Source: Periconia sp. R9002 (taxonomy: Eukaryota > Ascomycota > Dothideomycetes > Pleosporales > Periconiaceae). Taken from it: DNA of 64,000 bases. How positions within the stretch are numbered: position 1 is the stretch's first letter; each line of letters begins with the position of its first letter. Under the pieces are notes generated by a model that worked only from the letters and a program-made list of their open reading frames with translations, made no database searches and had not been told where the DNA came from. The translations under genes and the position numbers were made by a program. Of this stretch, positions 8,834 through 19,698 are shown piece by piece. The stretch lies in the NCBI GenBank assembly GCA_023627715.1, contig JAMAHW010000079.1:1-64000 (forward strand), in the 5' to 3' direction.

Positions 8834-10888
8834 CTACGAGATCCAAACCGGCGTACAGATATTGTAAAACTTGCTCGGAACGTATTCTGCGGTCCAGCGA
8901 TACGGATCCCCGATTCTATCATGGATCCAAGAGCCTCCTGTCGTAGACATATCCCAGGCGATGCCTTTGACGATCATGATCCACCACGCGACCTCGATCC
9001 CAAGCTCAGAAACATCACACCGATCCGACCTCAAGTAACTCACCACTCTACTATCCTTTCCTTTGACAATGTCCTGAACGTAGAATTCCGCAACGCGGTA
9101 GGACCAGTGAAGATATACTGCTTCTCCGAATCGGTCCATGTGGACTTGTCTTTGTTGCGAGGCGTTGTATTTTTGTCGCCATTCGGAGCTGTTGTCGTCT
9201 TGCAATTTGGAGGCTTCTTTGATGACGTTGAAGGACATGAGGGAATGTGCGGCGACGAGTCCGATATAGCGGTTTTTCTGCCCGTGATCCACGGACCAGG
9301 TTCTGGAAAGAGTGTCGGTTGCCCAGTCGAAGACGCGCTTGCATTCTTTCGCGAGTTCGATTTTGCGGTTTCCGTCGGATCCTTCGATTGCTGAGTTTCG
9401 CCATTCACAGTGGAAATCAGCTCTCCAGTTGTTGTGCAGGTCTTGTAATCTTTTGAGGGCTTCTTCAAGGTTTCTCAGGGCCTCGGATTCTTTTTCTGTC
9501 CTCGTAGGATCGTGTTCCGAGTTTGTGCTGTCGTCTTTGCTAGTGCCGGCATCTTTCTGCAATTCAGCGAAACGGTTTTCCAGAAGCTCCAGAAAAGCCG
9601 AGCGACCGGAACTATTGTGCATAGGCGTCCACGGTATGCGATTTCGAAACCCGGGCAGGTAATTATACAGGACTTGGGAATTTTCGACCGGTATGAACGA
9701 ACTCAAAAGGATCGTAGCCTCCATTCTGGGCTCATCCCACTTCCCCTGGTCAATGTTATTGCTCATTTTCTTATTTAGCCCAATATCTTGAAACATGCGT
9801 GTGTACGTTGTTCTCCGGCTCTCGTCAATGAGCGGGAAGTCACGCCCGACGAGTTTTGAACAACCTGGGATGATTCCGAACATGGTTTTATCCACGGTGT
9901 TGCTGGTTGCAAAGATAGGTAACGCGTTTAGTTTTCTCGTCGATGTGAAAGAGAACACGATACCCGATCCAAGCGAGCCTGGGTTGGATGTTAAGGTGTA
10001 CCCATTTCCATCGGCTACGAAACTTCTTGTGTTGAGGTCTAGCGCCATCCACTCCATGTTTAGACGCAGAGCGAATAGAATGATGTTGTTTAGAGTGGAT
10101 GTGGCGAGTGGGATGGTCAAGTCTTGAGGCATGACTAGAAGCAGGGAGACAAAATTAGCAAACTGAAAACATTCCTGGAGGCAATGCTTACAGTCCCAAG
10201 ACCAAGTCCTAAAAGACATTGCCGCTATAGACAACACCGCAGTATTGTCCCCCCGCTCTTGTACCGGAACCACTACTTTAGCCGTTTCGTCGTTTGGGAA
10301 ACAGGCTTTGTGGTGAGCCGAATATGTCTGCTGCACCGTCGTCAAAAACTCTAACCAAGAGGCACGTTCCGCCAAAGGAGAGCTCTTCTTTCTCCGTAGA
10401 CGCCTGGGAATATCATAGTCCATCCTCCCATTTTTCTCTACATCCCCAGGCCCCCGCATCACAAGACGCCCATCTTCCGCTCGTATAATACCCCCATCCT
10501 CTATCATCGTCGTTAGAAATAATGGCATACTCTTCCTCAACGTCTTATACCTATCCCGTATTTCCTCATCGTTAGCATCACCACGCGGCCTATACAACGT
10601 TGCCAAATCCATCGTTGGACCAAAGTTATCCTCAGCGGCATCCCAATCCGCCACATCCGACGTCAGAATCGAAAAGTGGGGGGTTACATATTGCACCTCG
10701 ACGCGGAGCTCCAACGGCAAGAAACGCCGTCTTCGAAAGTGATGCCAGGCGCCTATCGAGGACTCCGCGCATCTTCGAAACCCTTCGAGGTGGCCGAATA
10801 TGGATTGTAAGAGCTGGGTTAAGGCGACGATGAAGGCGATGGTTGCGAAGAGGAGGGAGGCCGCGGCGATGTTGATTTCTGCGGACAT
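8834..10888 (-). CDS. Modin-like fungal protein
   Basis: A continuous frame hides a 57-bp intron (10135-10191; GTAAGC..TTCTAG, a multiple of three). Removing it joins RTWSWD to FMPQDLTIPLATSTL, the family-typical WDFMP block, and gives 665 aa from exons 10192-10888 and 8834-10134. The start at 10888 (MSAEINIAAASLLF) puts a transmembrane segment at residues about 6-30; an upstream in-frame ATG would add 54 low-quality residues. Next come a basic Cys/Trp block (CAESSIGAWHHFRRRRF) and LELRVEVQYVTPHF, which mark the uncharacterised family annotated as modin in many ascomycetes. A charged coiled-coil-like stretch lies near residues 460-500. The role is unknown; paralogue number varies widely between fungi. 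Membrane attachment by the N-terminal segment is inferred. Confidence 0.75.
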   Translation of the reverse strand: MSAEINIAAASLLFATIAFIVALTQLLQSIFGHLEGFRRCAESSIGAWHHFRRRRFLPLELRVEVQYVTPHFSILTSDVADWDAAEDNFGPTMDLATLYRPRGDANDEEIRDRYKTLRKSMPLFLTTMIEDGGIIRAEDGRLVMRGPGDVEKNGRMDYDIPRRLRRKKSSPLAERASWLEFLTTVQQTYSAHHKACFPNDETAKVVVPVQERGDNTAVLSIAAMSFRTWSWDCKHCLQECFQFANFVSLLLVMPQDLTIPLATSTLNNIILFALRLNMEWMALDLNTRSFVADGNGYTLTSNPGSLGSGIVFSFTSTRKLNALPIFATSNTVDKTMFGIIPGCSKLVGRDFPLIDESRRTTYTRMFQDIGLNKKMSNNIDQGKWDEPRMEATILLSSFIPVENSQVLYNYLPGFRNRIPWTPMHNSSGRSAFLELLENRFAELQKDAGTSKDDSTNSEHDPTRTEKESEALRNLEEALKRLQDLHNNWRADFHCEWRNSAIEGSDGNRKIELAKECKRVFDWATDTLSRTWSVDHGQKNRYIGLVAAHSLMSFNVIKEASKLQDDNSSEWRQKYNASQQRQVHMDRFGEAVYLHWSYRVAEFYVQDIVKGKDSRVVSYLRSDRCDVSELGIEVAWWIMIVKGIAWDMSTTGGSWIHDRIGDPYRWTAEYVPSKFYNICTPVWIS

Positions 10889-12113
10889 GGGAAGGTGTGT
10901 TTTTCTTTTCTTTTTTTGCGTGCGCGGAGGGGCTGTCTCAGTCGTATATATAGTCAAGGCGTTTAGCAATGTAATGCAGGAAAGATAGTGTATAGAAAAA
11001 TCCAGAGTTTTAACATCAACAAAGAAAAACAGATCCTTTCTGAGGGACACCGGCGATTAATATGTCTCAAAATCCCTCGTAGCCTGATCGTGATCCAGCG
11101 CACAGAAACATTACGGTTGGGGGCTGTATTGTTGGTCGGCAAGCTTATGATCCATGTCCGTGACACCGAGCAGCCGCATACATATGCATGTCAGCAATTT
11201 TTGTTTTACCTAGCTATCTCATTCAGTTCGACCTGATTTGTATAGATATACTAACCCAGAGAAGTAAATAAGAGGTCTGATGTAATATTCACCCACATAC
11301 CTATCTAAAAGCCATATCTGCGTCATAAATAACTATTGATGTCGCCTAGAAGAAGGTCTCATGAGACCCAGCTTATAGACGCCCAACCAAAACACTCCAG
11401 CATCCAATTTTTTCGTGATGGACCTCGCATACATACATACCTAGGTACATATGCAGCTTACTACAACGCACGGGAGGCTCACACCGCATCGGAACGCCAT
11501 CTTAAAATTTATTAATGAGTTATAGACAATAATTGTACGAGTACTACCTAGGCTGTCGAGGCCCAGTTTAAAGAAGTATTACCAAAAGATGGTGATTTAA
11601 AGTTCTTTATTCGTCGGACAAATCAATTACTCAAAATCATTCTCACTATCAACCTCAGCATTGAAAAATCACATAAATCGTCCTTCGCTAGGACTCAATT
11701 CTAATTTATACACATAGGTAAATATTTGTCACATTTTCGGGACGCCGCATATGGGGAAACCTGATTCGCTGTTGTTTTCATGCGGATTAGAAGGTTAGAA
11801 ATATCTTTCTGTGTTTGGTATCCTCCTTAATGATTGACCACAGATGTGCGGTGCCCCGATGCGGGGTGTTCCCTTACATGAAGTACATGCAGACTACAAT
11901 AAACAATGTGCGTGTTGCACGCCCGCAATGAATGGAAAGGGGGAGCAATCCAAGCACGTGTTTCATGTAAGGTCAGATATACATAGTTTTGAGGTAGAAA
12001 TTGTGCATTGTGTGGATAGTTGTTTGCCTATTTGCCGAACTGCTATTACGCATGGAACGAACCACGTACTTACCGATTCCTTAACCACCACCATGCCACC
12101 TTAAAAAGAAAGC
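10889..12113. other. Intergenic region
   Basis: Promoter side of the modin-like gene and 3' side of the Rossmann-protein gene. It has scattered TACATA/TATATA-type AT-rich DNA and short tetranucleotide runs (ACATACATACAT near 11430). A plus-strand frame at 11844-12104 has no protein-like features. Nothing is assigned. Confidence 0.5.
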
Positions 12114-13036
12114 TCAATCCTTAATCTTAGCAACCCACCTCAAAACCTCCATATCCCCCCTCCCCTCCACCAAAACCCTCTGCCCCCTCACCTTCTCCCC
12201 ACTCTCCAACACCAACTTATACACATTCGCGAACTCGCTCGCCTTAACAACACCATGCGCGACAGCATTCTCATCCGTCTCGACGCGGAACGCGAGGTAG
12301 ATTTCGTTGAAGCGGACGTTTGTGTTCTGGAGCGCGCGGGCGGCGCACACGGCGAGGGCGAAGAGCGCGCCCTGCGACATGGCGGGAGCGGCGAAGTGGC
12401 CGAGCTCGCCTTGGGCTCCTGTGCACATGCTCCAGGTGCTTGTGGGGTGGGCTTGGGCGAGGAGGTAGGGGATGGTTGCGCGGTAGGCGACTGTGTGGAG
12501 GGGGTGTTAGGGGGGTGGTGGGAAGGAGGGAGGGAGGAGGGAGGTTGGTTGACTGGATGGCTTACAGAAGTTTCCTTCAAAGTTGATGGTCATGTGCTCG
12601 TGGAGTGACTCTGTGGTGACTTCGAGTAATGGGGCGGGAGAGTAAGGTTTACCCACTGCGCAAACGTTATCTCCATTCACATATGTGTATGTACCTCTCC
12701 ATCCAAACTACCCATCACTACCGAAAAAGGGAAAACCACAAACGGAGCTGGAAGTCAGATATGACCTAACATACCGCAAGCATAGACGTGCTGGAACGCG
12801 GGTAGCTCTCCCGCCTTGACGCGATCGACGACAGATTGCACGCCCGTCTCAGAGACGCAGTCGACCTCGACGGTGGTAATGCCGTCTTTCTTGCCGCCGA
12901 GGTTTTTGAAGAGTCTCGCGGCAGAGTCTGCGTTGCGCACTGTTGCGAGGACGTTGTAGCCGGCGCTCAGGGCGGCTTGCACAGCCGACGTCCCAATATT
13001 TCCTGTCGCGCCGATGACGAAGACGGTTTCGACCAT
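12114..13036 (-). CDS. NAD(P)-binding Rossmann-fold (NmrA/atypical SDR-like) protein
   Basis: Three exons: 12775-13036, 12566-12655 and 12114-12490. Introns are 119 bp (GTATGT..GCGCAG) and 75 bp (GTAAGC..CACACAG). The total is 242 aa. The N-terminus MVETVFVIGATGNIG has the GxxGxxG dinucleotide motif at residues 9-15, followed by LATVRNADSAARLF. After the splice come LEVTTESLHEHMTINFEGNF, then YRATIPYLLAQ and STWSMCTGAQG, as in short fungal relatives of NmrA and extended SDRs. No YxxxK pair is evident, so it may bind nucleotide as a sensor or act on an unknown substrate. The start at 13036 was chosen over an upstream in-frame ATG because the Rossmann strand begins there. Confidence 0.75.
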
Positions 13037-13990
13037 GATGCTGTAGACGAAGGTATGTGTATACGTCGATGAATTGTCGAGCACGTGAGAAGCTTGCTGA
13101 GCGAGTTTGGTGTTGTGTCGACTTGTAGTATCTGGTTTTCTCTGATGCATATACCCTTCGATTCATCCCATCTTTATATACTTACTCAGCCACCTACCAG
13201 CATATACAGCCCCTTTCTTGATGACAAACAAATCATACGATGTACATTTACGACAACGTTAGACTCCACAAACGCGAGCTTCGCTTTCGCACTTCGAACT
13301 CGGAGCTCCTCAGCTCGGCCCCTCGCGCACGCGAGATTACAAATCCGGGGGCCGATGGTATAACACGATAGGGGTCTAGAATTGGCATCATGATTTCACT
13401 AAGAGTAGATCGCTCTTGGTATACCTATGATGTTCTTGTAAATACGGGTAAGATGCGTTAGCGGAGAAAGGATTGGCACATTTTACTTGTTTGGTCTTTC
13501 TTGGTAGAGTGTGATGGATTGGGGTGATTCGACTAGTTTTGGAGATGGATAGATGGAAGTGGGGATGTTTAACGGTGGATTGTTTATTTTAGACTAGAGC
13601 GGTGTTTCTTTATCCCGATGCGGGGGGATCATGAGCATGCAGGGAGTTTCTGAGGGGAGGGAGGAAAAATAATCGTATGTACCTAGAAAGGTGAAGAGTT
13701 GAATGTGATTGTACATAAACATACTTACCTTCATATATATACACAGATACATTCCAAACATAAGTACATAGATTGGTAAGCACTCGGCGACTTCTCGAGG
13801 ACCGACTGTCTACTAGGGGGGAAAAGGGGAGGAAGGAGGATTAGAGAACCACCAGAAAAGAGAAGAAACCATTGAATCAAAAAAGCAATACAGATTGTTC
13901 AAAGAAACGTACATTCGCAAACGCCAGGGATGAATACCCAAAGTTATTGCTCCCGACCCCGAAACAAGAAAGCCCAGCTACCTAGTCAGT
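13037..13990. other. Intergenic region
   Basis: Upstream of the Rossmann-protein gene and downstream of sin1, both on the minus strand. It is CT-rich near 13150-13330 and otherwise featureless. Confidence 0.5.
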
Positions 13991-16623
13991 TCAAACGCCC
14001 TCGTGAAATCGATCTAAACCCTTTTTAATCTCCCGCACAATGCTAACAGCATCCTCATGGCTCTGCGCCTCGAAATCATACCGTTTCGTCTCCTTTTCCT
14101 TGAAAACAATCAAGCGGAACATGCGCGGGTGTTTCTTGGAGACTTTGCTCCCGACGACGCTGCTAAAGTGTACCACTGTTGTCTTGCCGGGCTGATCGAA
14201 GATTTGCTTGGTCGTGCCCGTCTCGCCGGGCATGATAGTGATGTATTCGTTGTCGAGGCCCAGGATGCGTGATGTGGACGGCGTAAAGGACATGGGTTGT
14301 TTGCGGAGCACCGGCCAGCGTTTGTTGTAGTGGGATTGCGTAAGGGTGAGGCCGAGCTCCGCGGCGCGTGCGAGCGGGTGCATGGTGGTGTTGTTGGTGA
14401 TGTTGTAGTTAGTACGTTCGATGCGTTTGGCCTTCCTAGTAGGGGCACTGCCTGGGTCGACGATGAGAGGTGCGTTGGGCGAGGAAGAGCCTGGGGACCC
14501 TGCGATGCCGAAGACGCCGTCACCCACGAAGCGTTTGCGCACCAGGTCAAGGTCGAGACGCGTGCCTAGGGCTTCCACGGTGCGGTCTGGCGGTGCGACG
14601 GTGTTCGTGCCCGCGACTTTGAACAGGTAGAGCGCTTTTTCTAGCCCTAGCGTGCCGCAGACTTTGTCAAAGAGTTCTGCTATGTAAGTATCTGTGGTGC
14701 ATGGTATAGGCATGCGCTTTGTGTTGAAGTGCTCGTCGGTATAGTAGACGGTAACAGTCTTTGGGACGCCGGTGCGGCTAGCAGACTGAACGTTTGATAC
14801 ATTGGGTGCATCTGCGAGGTTCGAAGTGTCTTTGCGGATGGCGGTGGGGGCAAAAGAAGGCCCCATGATGGGATTGCGGAAGCTCTTTGCGCGGCTTGGC
14901 ATAGGCTTGGGAGGAGGTTTGGTCTCTCTGCGCTCTCCTCCAGTCGAAGTCTGTGAAGCCAGTGCTGCTGCTGCCTCTCGACTGTAGATTGGGGTGATCT
15001 TCTCATTCTCTGCAATTTCCCGTTCGCTAGCCTCCACGAGTCCAAACTCATCCCAAGGCTTGTCCCGGGCACGCGGGCGCATTCCACGGCTGTTGTTGCT
15101 AGCAAAATCCATCAATCCCTTATTCCTAGTTAAAGGAGGAAATTCGTCGTCAATCTCGCCGTCGTCATACATGCGTAGGACCCAGCAGTTGACGTTCAAT
15201 TTTTCAGGCTTCAGCGCAGGCTCCAATTTCTGTTCTTGGTACTGCCAAAGAGCGTATCCTATGGCCTCGGCTACCGTCACAGCTTCACCCTTGTCATTGG
15301 TCTTTTTGATCAACAACTCAAGGGGTTTGGAAGGCTTTGAGGAGAACGGACAATATATCTTGAGATATATAGGATTTGGTTGATTCTCGATAGCGGCATT
15401 CCATGTCGCAAACCGTTGGGTGGGATTGGACGGCTTTTGCTCTTTGGCTTGGAGAGCTTTTGTCAATTCGCTCACTGGAAGTATGAAACTGATTGGTCTT
15501 GGGGGTGGTAGGGCCTGTAAGGTTGGAGTAGAAGCAGGCTTGGGTTTCTTCGGAGAATTGGTGAACGGAGTCATGGTAGGCATGTTGGGAAGATCAGTAG
15601 GTGGAGAGGAATCCAGAGGATCGCCCTCTTCACCTATAAGAGATCCACCGTCATCGGTTCCTGAGAAATCAGAAGATACTGTGCTGTCGGTTTCATGGCC
15701 TTCATCCAGTGCTTCCAGGCGATGCTCTTTGTCGTCTTCGTGTGTGCGTTGCGATAGCAGTTGATTTGCTTTAGCGGCCCTGCGAGGATTGACCTTGCGC
15801 TTTTGGAAGGTGAGCGAATCGAGTTCATTCTCGGATGACATCTCGCTACTAGTAACCGTGTCTCTTCTGGGTCGTCCCTCTACCACTGCGCCCAGGGAAC
15901 CGCGACGCAGACGACTTTCTCCTGGCCGTGATGGCGATGTGACAGTCACAGCAGGACCTTCTGCAGCTTCATTCAAACCGTTCCTCAGAGCAGAACCGCG
16001 GATTGGCGAGGAGCCAGCACGGCTCCGCAGCGGCATCTTTGTGAATTTGATCTGGTTGGCTGGCCTGCGCATATTGAGTTAGCTACGTGATGGTCGCGAA
16101 CAACGGGGAGCCTCGCCTTTGGGCTTCATCTTCTTCGTCGCTCTCATCGCTCAAATCGCTACTATCGTCCTCTTCGAGTTGTTCCCTCCTCCGGCGGCGC
16201 TTGGCGTTCAAGGTTGGACCGACGGTGTCGTTGCTACCACCACCGCCCGTCACCATGCCCCCCTCCTCTTCATCATCGCCAAATCCTTCGGGAGCTTTGA
16301 GACCGGCTGATTTTGGGGCTTGGAAATACTCGGACGTGACGGCAGTCGGTATAGGTGGGGAGTAGGTACGCTTGATGTCAGCAGCGTTGGGTACCCAGCC
16401 CGCGGCGCGGAAGGCAACGTTGTTTAAGACGGTCGAGTCGACATTGATAAGGCGCTCTCCTACACCATCTTTAATGGAGGACAGATAGGCGGTGCGCAGT
16501 TGGTAGAGAACAAAGCTGTGAAATTTAGCAAAGGCAAGGACTTCACGGATCGTGTATCGTGAAGGCGTGGTATGCACACGATATGCTGGCGGGGGCTTAC
16601 TCTTCGTTCTGGAGCAGAGACAT
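13991..16623 (-). CDS. sin1: Sin1/Avo1, TORC2 adaptor subunit
   Basis: Exon 1 (16601-16623) encodes MSLLQNE and an 85-bp intron (GTAAGC..TTTCACAG) joins it to FVLYQLRTAYLSSIKDG, the conserved fungal Sin1 N-terminus. A second short intron precedes exon 3 (from 16064). Its acceptor is ATGCGCAG with a GCTAAC branch site, but the donor is uncertain: a GTTGTT donor gives 40 bp and exon 2 at 16105-16515. That model totals 835 aa. Features in order: an acidic-serine region with RRRRREQLEEDDSSDLSDE, the linker NQIKFTKMP, the CRIM domain (about residues 365-500, with LNVNCWVLRMYDDGEIDDEF), a Ras-binding-like domain (about 573-655) and a C-terminal PH domain (about 710-835). Sin1 holds TORC2 together and recruits AGC-kinase substrates at the plasma membrane. 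It is divergent from the PRCC-family gene. Confidence 0.92.
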
Positions 16624-17008
16624 GGCGGTGTCGTGTTCATATCATTCTCGTAGGAGTGAATTGAGCATCCAGGCCAGCTGAAGATGTAGGTGGGTCATGG
16701 GATCGTGGCGACGCAGAGTGAGTGTAGATTGTGCGACGAACACTGCTATGGATAAGGTAAGTTATCGAGACTCGAGGTGGGTTGGATTCCATACGACCCC
16801 TACTACGTTAGCTCTCTTGGCCTCCATTAGCCGCGCGCCCCCATGTTCCTGTCTCCACTCCGCCCGCCCGCGTCTAAAACTGCCTAATCTATCTGCACCA
16901 CCAAAAACACCTCTCTGACCTCATCGCGCACCTTCTTCTGTCCTCTCCAACCCCAGCTTTCACCATCGTCGCCATCCTTGATCCGCATCCGATAGCGATC
17001 CATCCAAT
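16624..17008. promoter_or_regulatory. Shared divergent promoter, sin1 / PRCC-family gene
   Basis: A 385-bp gap between the start codons of two outward-facing genes, so both promoters must lie here. It is C/T-rich near the PRCC side. I see no clear TATA element. Confidence 0.55.
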
Positions 17009-18358
17009 ATGAACCTAATCGCCTATAGCGACTCCGAAGGCTCCGGCGATGAAGCCCCTCCACTACCAAAACCCGCCGCAAAGCCCACCGCGAAACCCGC
17101 TTTTCAAAAAGTAGTCGACCGCTCCAACCCCGGCAAAATCAAGCTCAACCTCCCCGGCACAACGCAAACGCAAGCATCCAAAGAGGACCTAGATGCAGAA
17201 GCGCCTCCTGCAAAGAGAGCGCGTCTCGGCGCCGGCCGTGGGGCGTTCAGCGACTTCAACGCAATGCTACCGGCGCCCAAGAAGCCCAAGCTCGATGCAA
17301 CGGCAGGCGCTCCTTCTTCATCCGGCAAAAAGATCTTAGGAAAGGGATTGGGCGCAGGTGTAAATCTCAGGACAGGCGCAGAACCAGCATTTCAGCGAGA
17401 AGCACGCGCAGAGACGGAAGAGTACGACGAGAACGGGAACCCCATCAAGAAACAACCCATGAACAAGGACGACTTCCGCGCCATGCTCAACCTGCCGCCG
17501 CCAAAGTCAGAGAGCAAACTCTCTCCAGAAAAGCTCCCCGCGAGTACCCCGTCCTCAGAACCCACCAACACCGTCTCTCCAGCGAACACTCCGGCCGAGC
17601 CAACCCCCGAATCGCAGGCCAAACCAATCGCCGCCCGTCCCAAATTCCTGCCCTTGTCCGTTGCGCGTGGCAAGAAGAAGCCCGTGAGAAGACCTATACC
17701 CACTCCATCGGAAACAACTTCAACCCCAACGACATCCGTTCCTACCACGTCAACGGGGACATCCCAACCACCCCAAACCTCCTCCCCAAAACCACCGTCC
17801 AAACCAAAAGTATCCCTCTTCTCCCTATCCTCAGAAGACACCACACGCACGACCGCTCCCACAAACGACACAACACCCTACCAACCCCTCCTCTACGGTA
17901 CCCCCACCGACGACGCCGACGAAGAAGAAAACACCCCCATCCCCGACTCAGCCTTCACCCCCCTCCACTCCCACCAACACCAACCCCAACCCACCCCCTC
18001 CACAAACACAAACCCACTAACCTCCATCGCCGCCGAACTCAATCTCTCCGCCTCCGAACGCCGCCAACTCTTCGGCCGCAACCCCACTACCACCGCCTCT
18101 TCCTCCTCATCTACCACCACATCGCAACCATCTCGCCTCGTGGAATTCAACACCGACGCAGAGTACGCGCACAACGAGATGCTGCGCCAACAGGGCGAAA
18201 CGATCCAGCACAACGCGCTCAAGAGCATCTCGGGCACGGGCAAGAATAGTTTGAAGAGCCTGGTGAGTGTGGCGGTGTCGCAGAAGGATGCGCTCGAGGA
18301 TCATTTTGCGGCGGGGAGGAGGAACAAGAGGGAGGCGGGGAATCGGTATGGGTGGTAG
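17009..18358 (+). CDS. PRCC-family nuclear protein (MAD2B-interacting type)
   Basis: A single-exon 449-aa protein. The N-terminus MNLIAYSDSEGSGDE is the short acidic start typical of the family. Long proline/serine/threonine-rich, probably disordered sequence follows, with Lys/Arg patches that could be nuclear signals (GKKKPVRRP). The conserved block is C-terminal, from about residue 370: RLVEFNTDAEYAHNEMLRQ, then HNALKSISGTGKNSLKSLV, ending NKREAGNRYGW. In animals PRCC binds MAD2B/MAD2L2 and is found with splicing factors in the nucleus. The fungal role is not established and is inferred from that C-terminal match. Confidence 0.85.
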   Translation: MNLIAYSDSEGSGDEAPPLPKPAAKPTAKPAFQKVVDRSNPGKIKLNLPGTTQTQASKEDLDAEAPPAKRARLGAGRGAFSDFNAMLPAPKKPKLDATAGAPSSSGKKILGKGLGAGVNLRTGAEPAFQREARAETEEYDENGNPIKKQPMNKDDFRAMLNLPPPKSESKLSPEKLPASTPSSEPTNTVSPANTPAEPTPESQAKPIAARPKFLPLSVARGKKKPVRRPIPTPSETTSTPTTSVPTTSTGTSQPPQTSSPKPPSKPKVSLFSLSSEDTTRTTAPTNDTTPYQPLLYGTPTDDADEEENTPIPDSAFTPLHSHQHQPQPTPSTNTNPLTSIAAELNLSASERRQLFGRNPTTTASSSSSTTTSQPSRLVEFNTDAEYAHNEMLRQQGETIQHNALKSISGTGKNSLKSLVSVAVSQKDALEDHFAAGRRNKREAGNRYGW

Positions 18359-19698
18359 GTTTGTTACTTGTGTGTTTTTTATGTGGGAAGGGGAGGGAAG
18401 AGGGGGGATGAAGGTGTGGGAGAGGATAGGGAGGAGAGATGGATGCTAGGACAACAGACATTATGAAGAGAGAAAGGAAGAAATACCAGATATATAATCC
18501 ACCACCACCACTATTACCAGACACAGACTTTTGAACGAGCCGCTTTCCTCCTCTTTTCTCCTTCTTCTTCTCCCTCTCCCTCATATGGCACCCACACAAC
18601 AACCCCAGCCCCTCCCCTCTCTTCTCCTCTCCCTTTCTCTACTACCCCCTTCCACACCCAACCATCCCTCTCTCACGCCTCAAACCCAATCAAGCATTCA
18701 TGCACGGTGGAAAGAAAAGTCCCCAAAACCCTACAATGATAACCATTACATTTCCAATGCGAGGAAAGAGAGAGAAACAGTACTATCTTCTTACATACTC
18801 CCGTTTGATTTTCCTCACGGCATTCGAGTTTTGGTTCAGTCGGAGAAACATACATATTGACTGTTTACATACAGCTCTACAACAGTCTACCTAGCTTGCC
18901 ACCTGCATTCATCCCTCTTATTTTTATTTTCTCTCTCAAAAAAGACACACATACACACAGACCCCCCCCCACACAGACCCTTCTCTTTCATCCTCACTCA
19001 CGTCTCTTCTAAGATAGGAGAAAGAAGAAAATATTTGATTCGGAAGAGGAGCAACGCGAAAATAAGGGAAAGCAGGAACCACAAAAGTCCTTCCTGTCGG
19101 GTTTCGGACGTAGAAAAGTCTTTTTGAATTCTTCTTTGCGGCATCTTCGTAGCTCGACTACAGGGAAAAAAAAAACATGGCGTGGCCGAAGCAAACCCAA
19201 CCAAGCATTCAGCATTCACCAGGAGCCCGCCCGCCCGCTCGCTCGTTTGCGCAGTGACCTCTGCAAAAAGGTCCCGAAAATTACAAAAACCGACCAAGAG
19301 AGAGAGAGAAAAAAGGACCAGAGCGAAACAAGAACACCATGCGTTCGACGGCAACGCAGCAAGGAGTCGAAGAAAAAAAAAGTGTTTTCCCCCCCTTTGT
19401 TTGCGGTCACAAAGTCCCGGTAAAACGCGAATCGATGAGATAAACCTACGTGTCAACAACCAAGCGACAATGGCGGCAGCATCAAGTACGCATAACAATG
19501 ACACTAATGATATAGAGAGGAAATGGTTGAGGCCACGAAGGATACAATCCCTTCGTGTATGCCAAGATCTGGATGTTTCAACCCGTTTTGCAACGAGTCA
19601 AGCGGCAGGGCTGAAGCAGAGACAGCATCGTCACAAAGCCACACAGAATCGTTTGGGAAGCCGCGGAAGCCAGCCAGCCGCTTACAGCAACAGGCGGC
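18359..19698. other. 1.3-kb convergent intergenic region
   Basis: Lies between the converging PRCC-family and PKA genes, so it holds both 3' UTRs. It is strongly strand-biased (long CT-rich and A-rich tracts; C-run near 18963-18970; A-runs near 19147 and 19372). A 183-codon plus-strand frame (19182-19733) is low-complexity, runs into the PKA last exon on the other strand and is not supported. Confidence 0.5.

Noticed and set aside
11844..12104. 86-codon plus-strand frame
   Set aside because: Cys/His-rich by composition but with no finger spacing or recognisable family.
13991..16623. 22-bp intron (GTAGCT..GCGCAG) in sin1
   Set aside because: It keeps phase but is too short to be spliced; a longer intron with the same acceptor is preferred.
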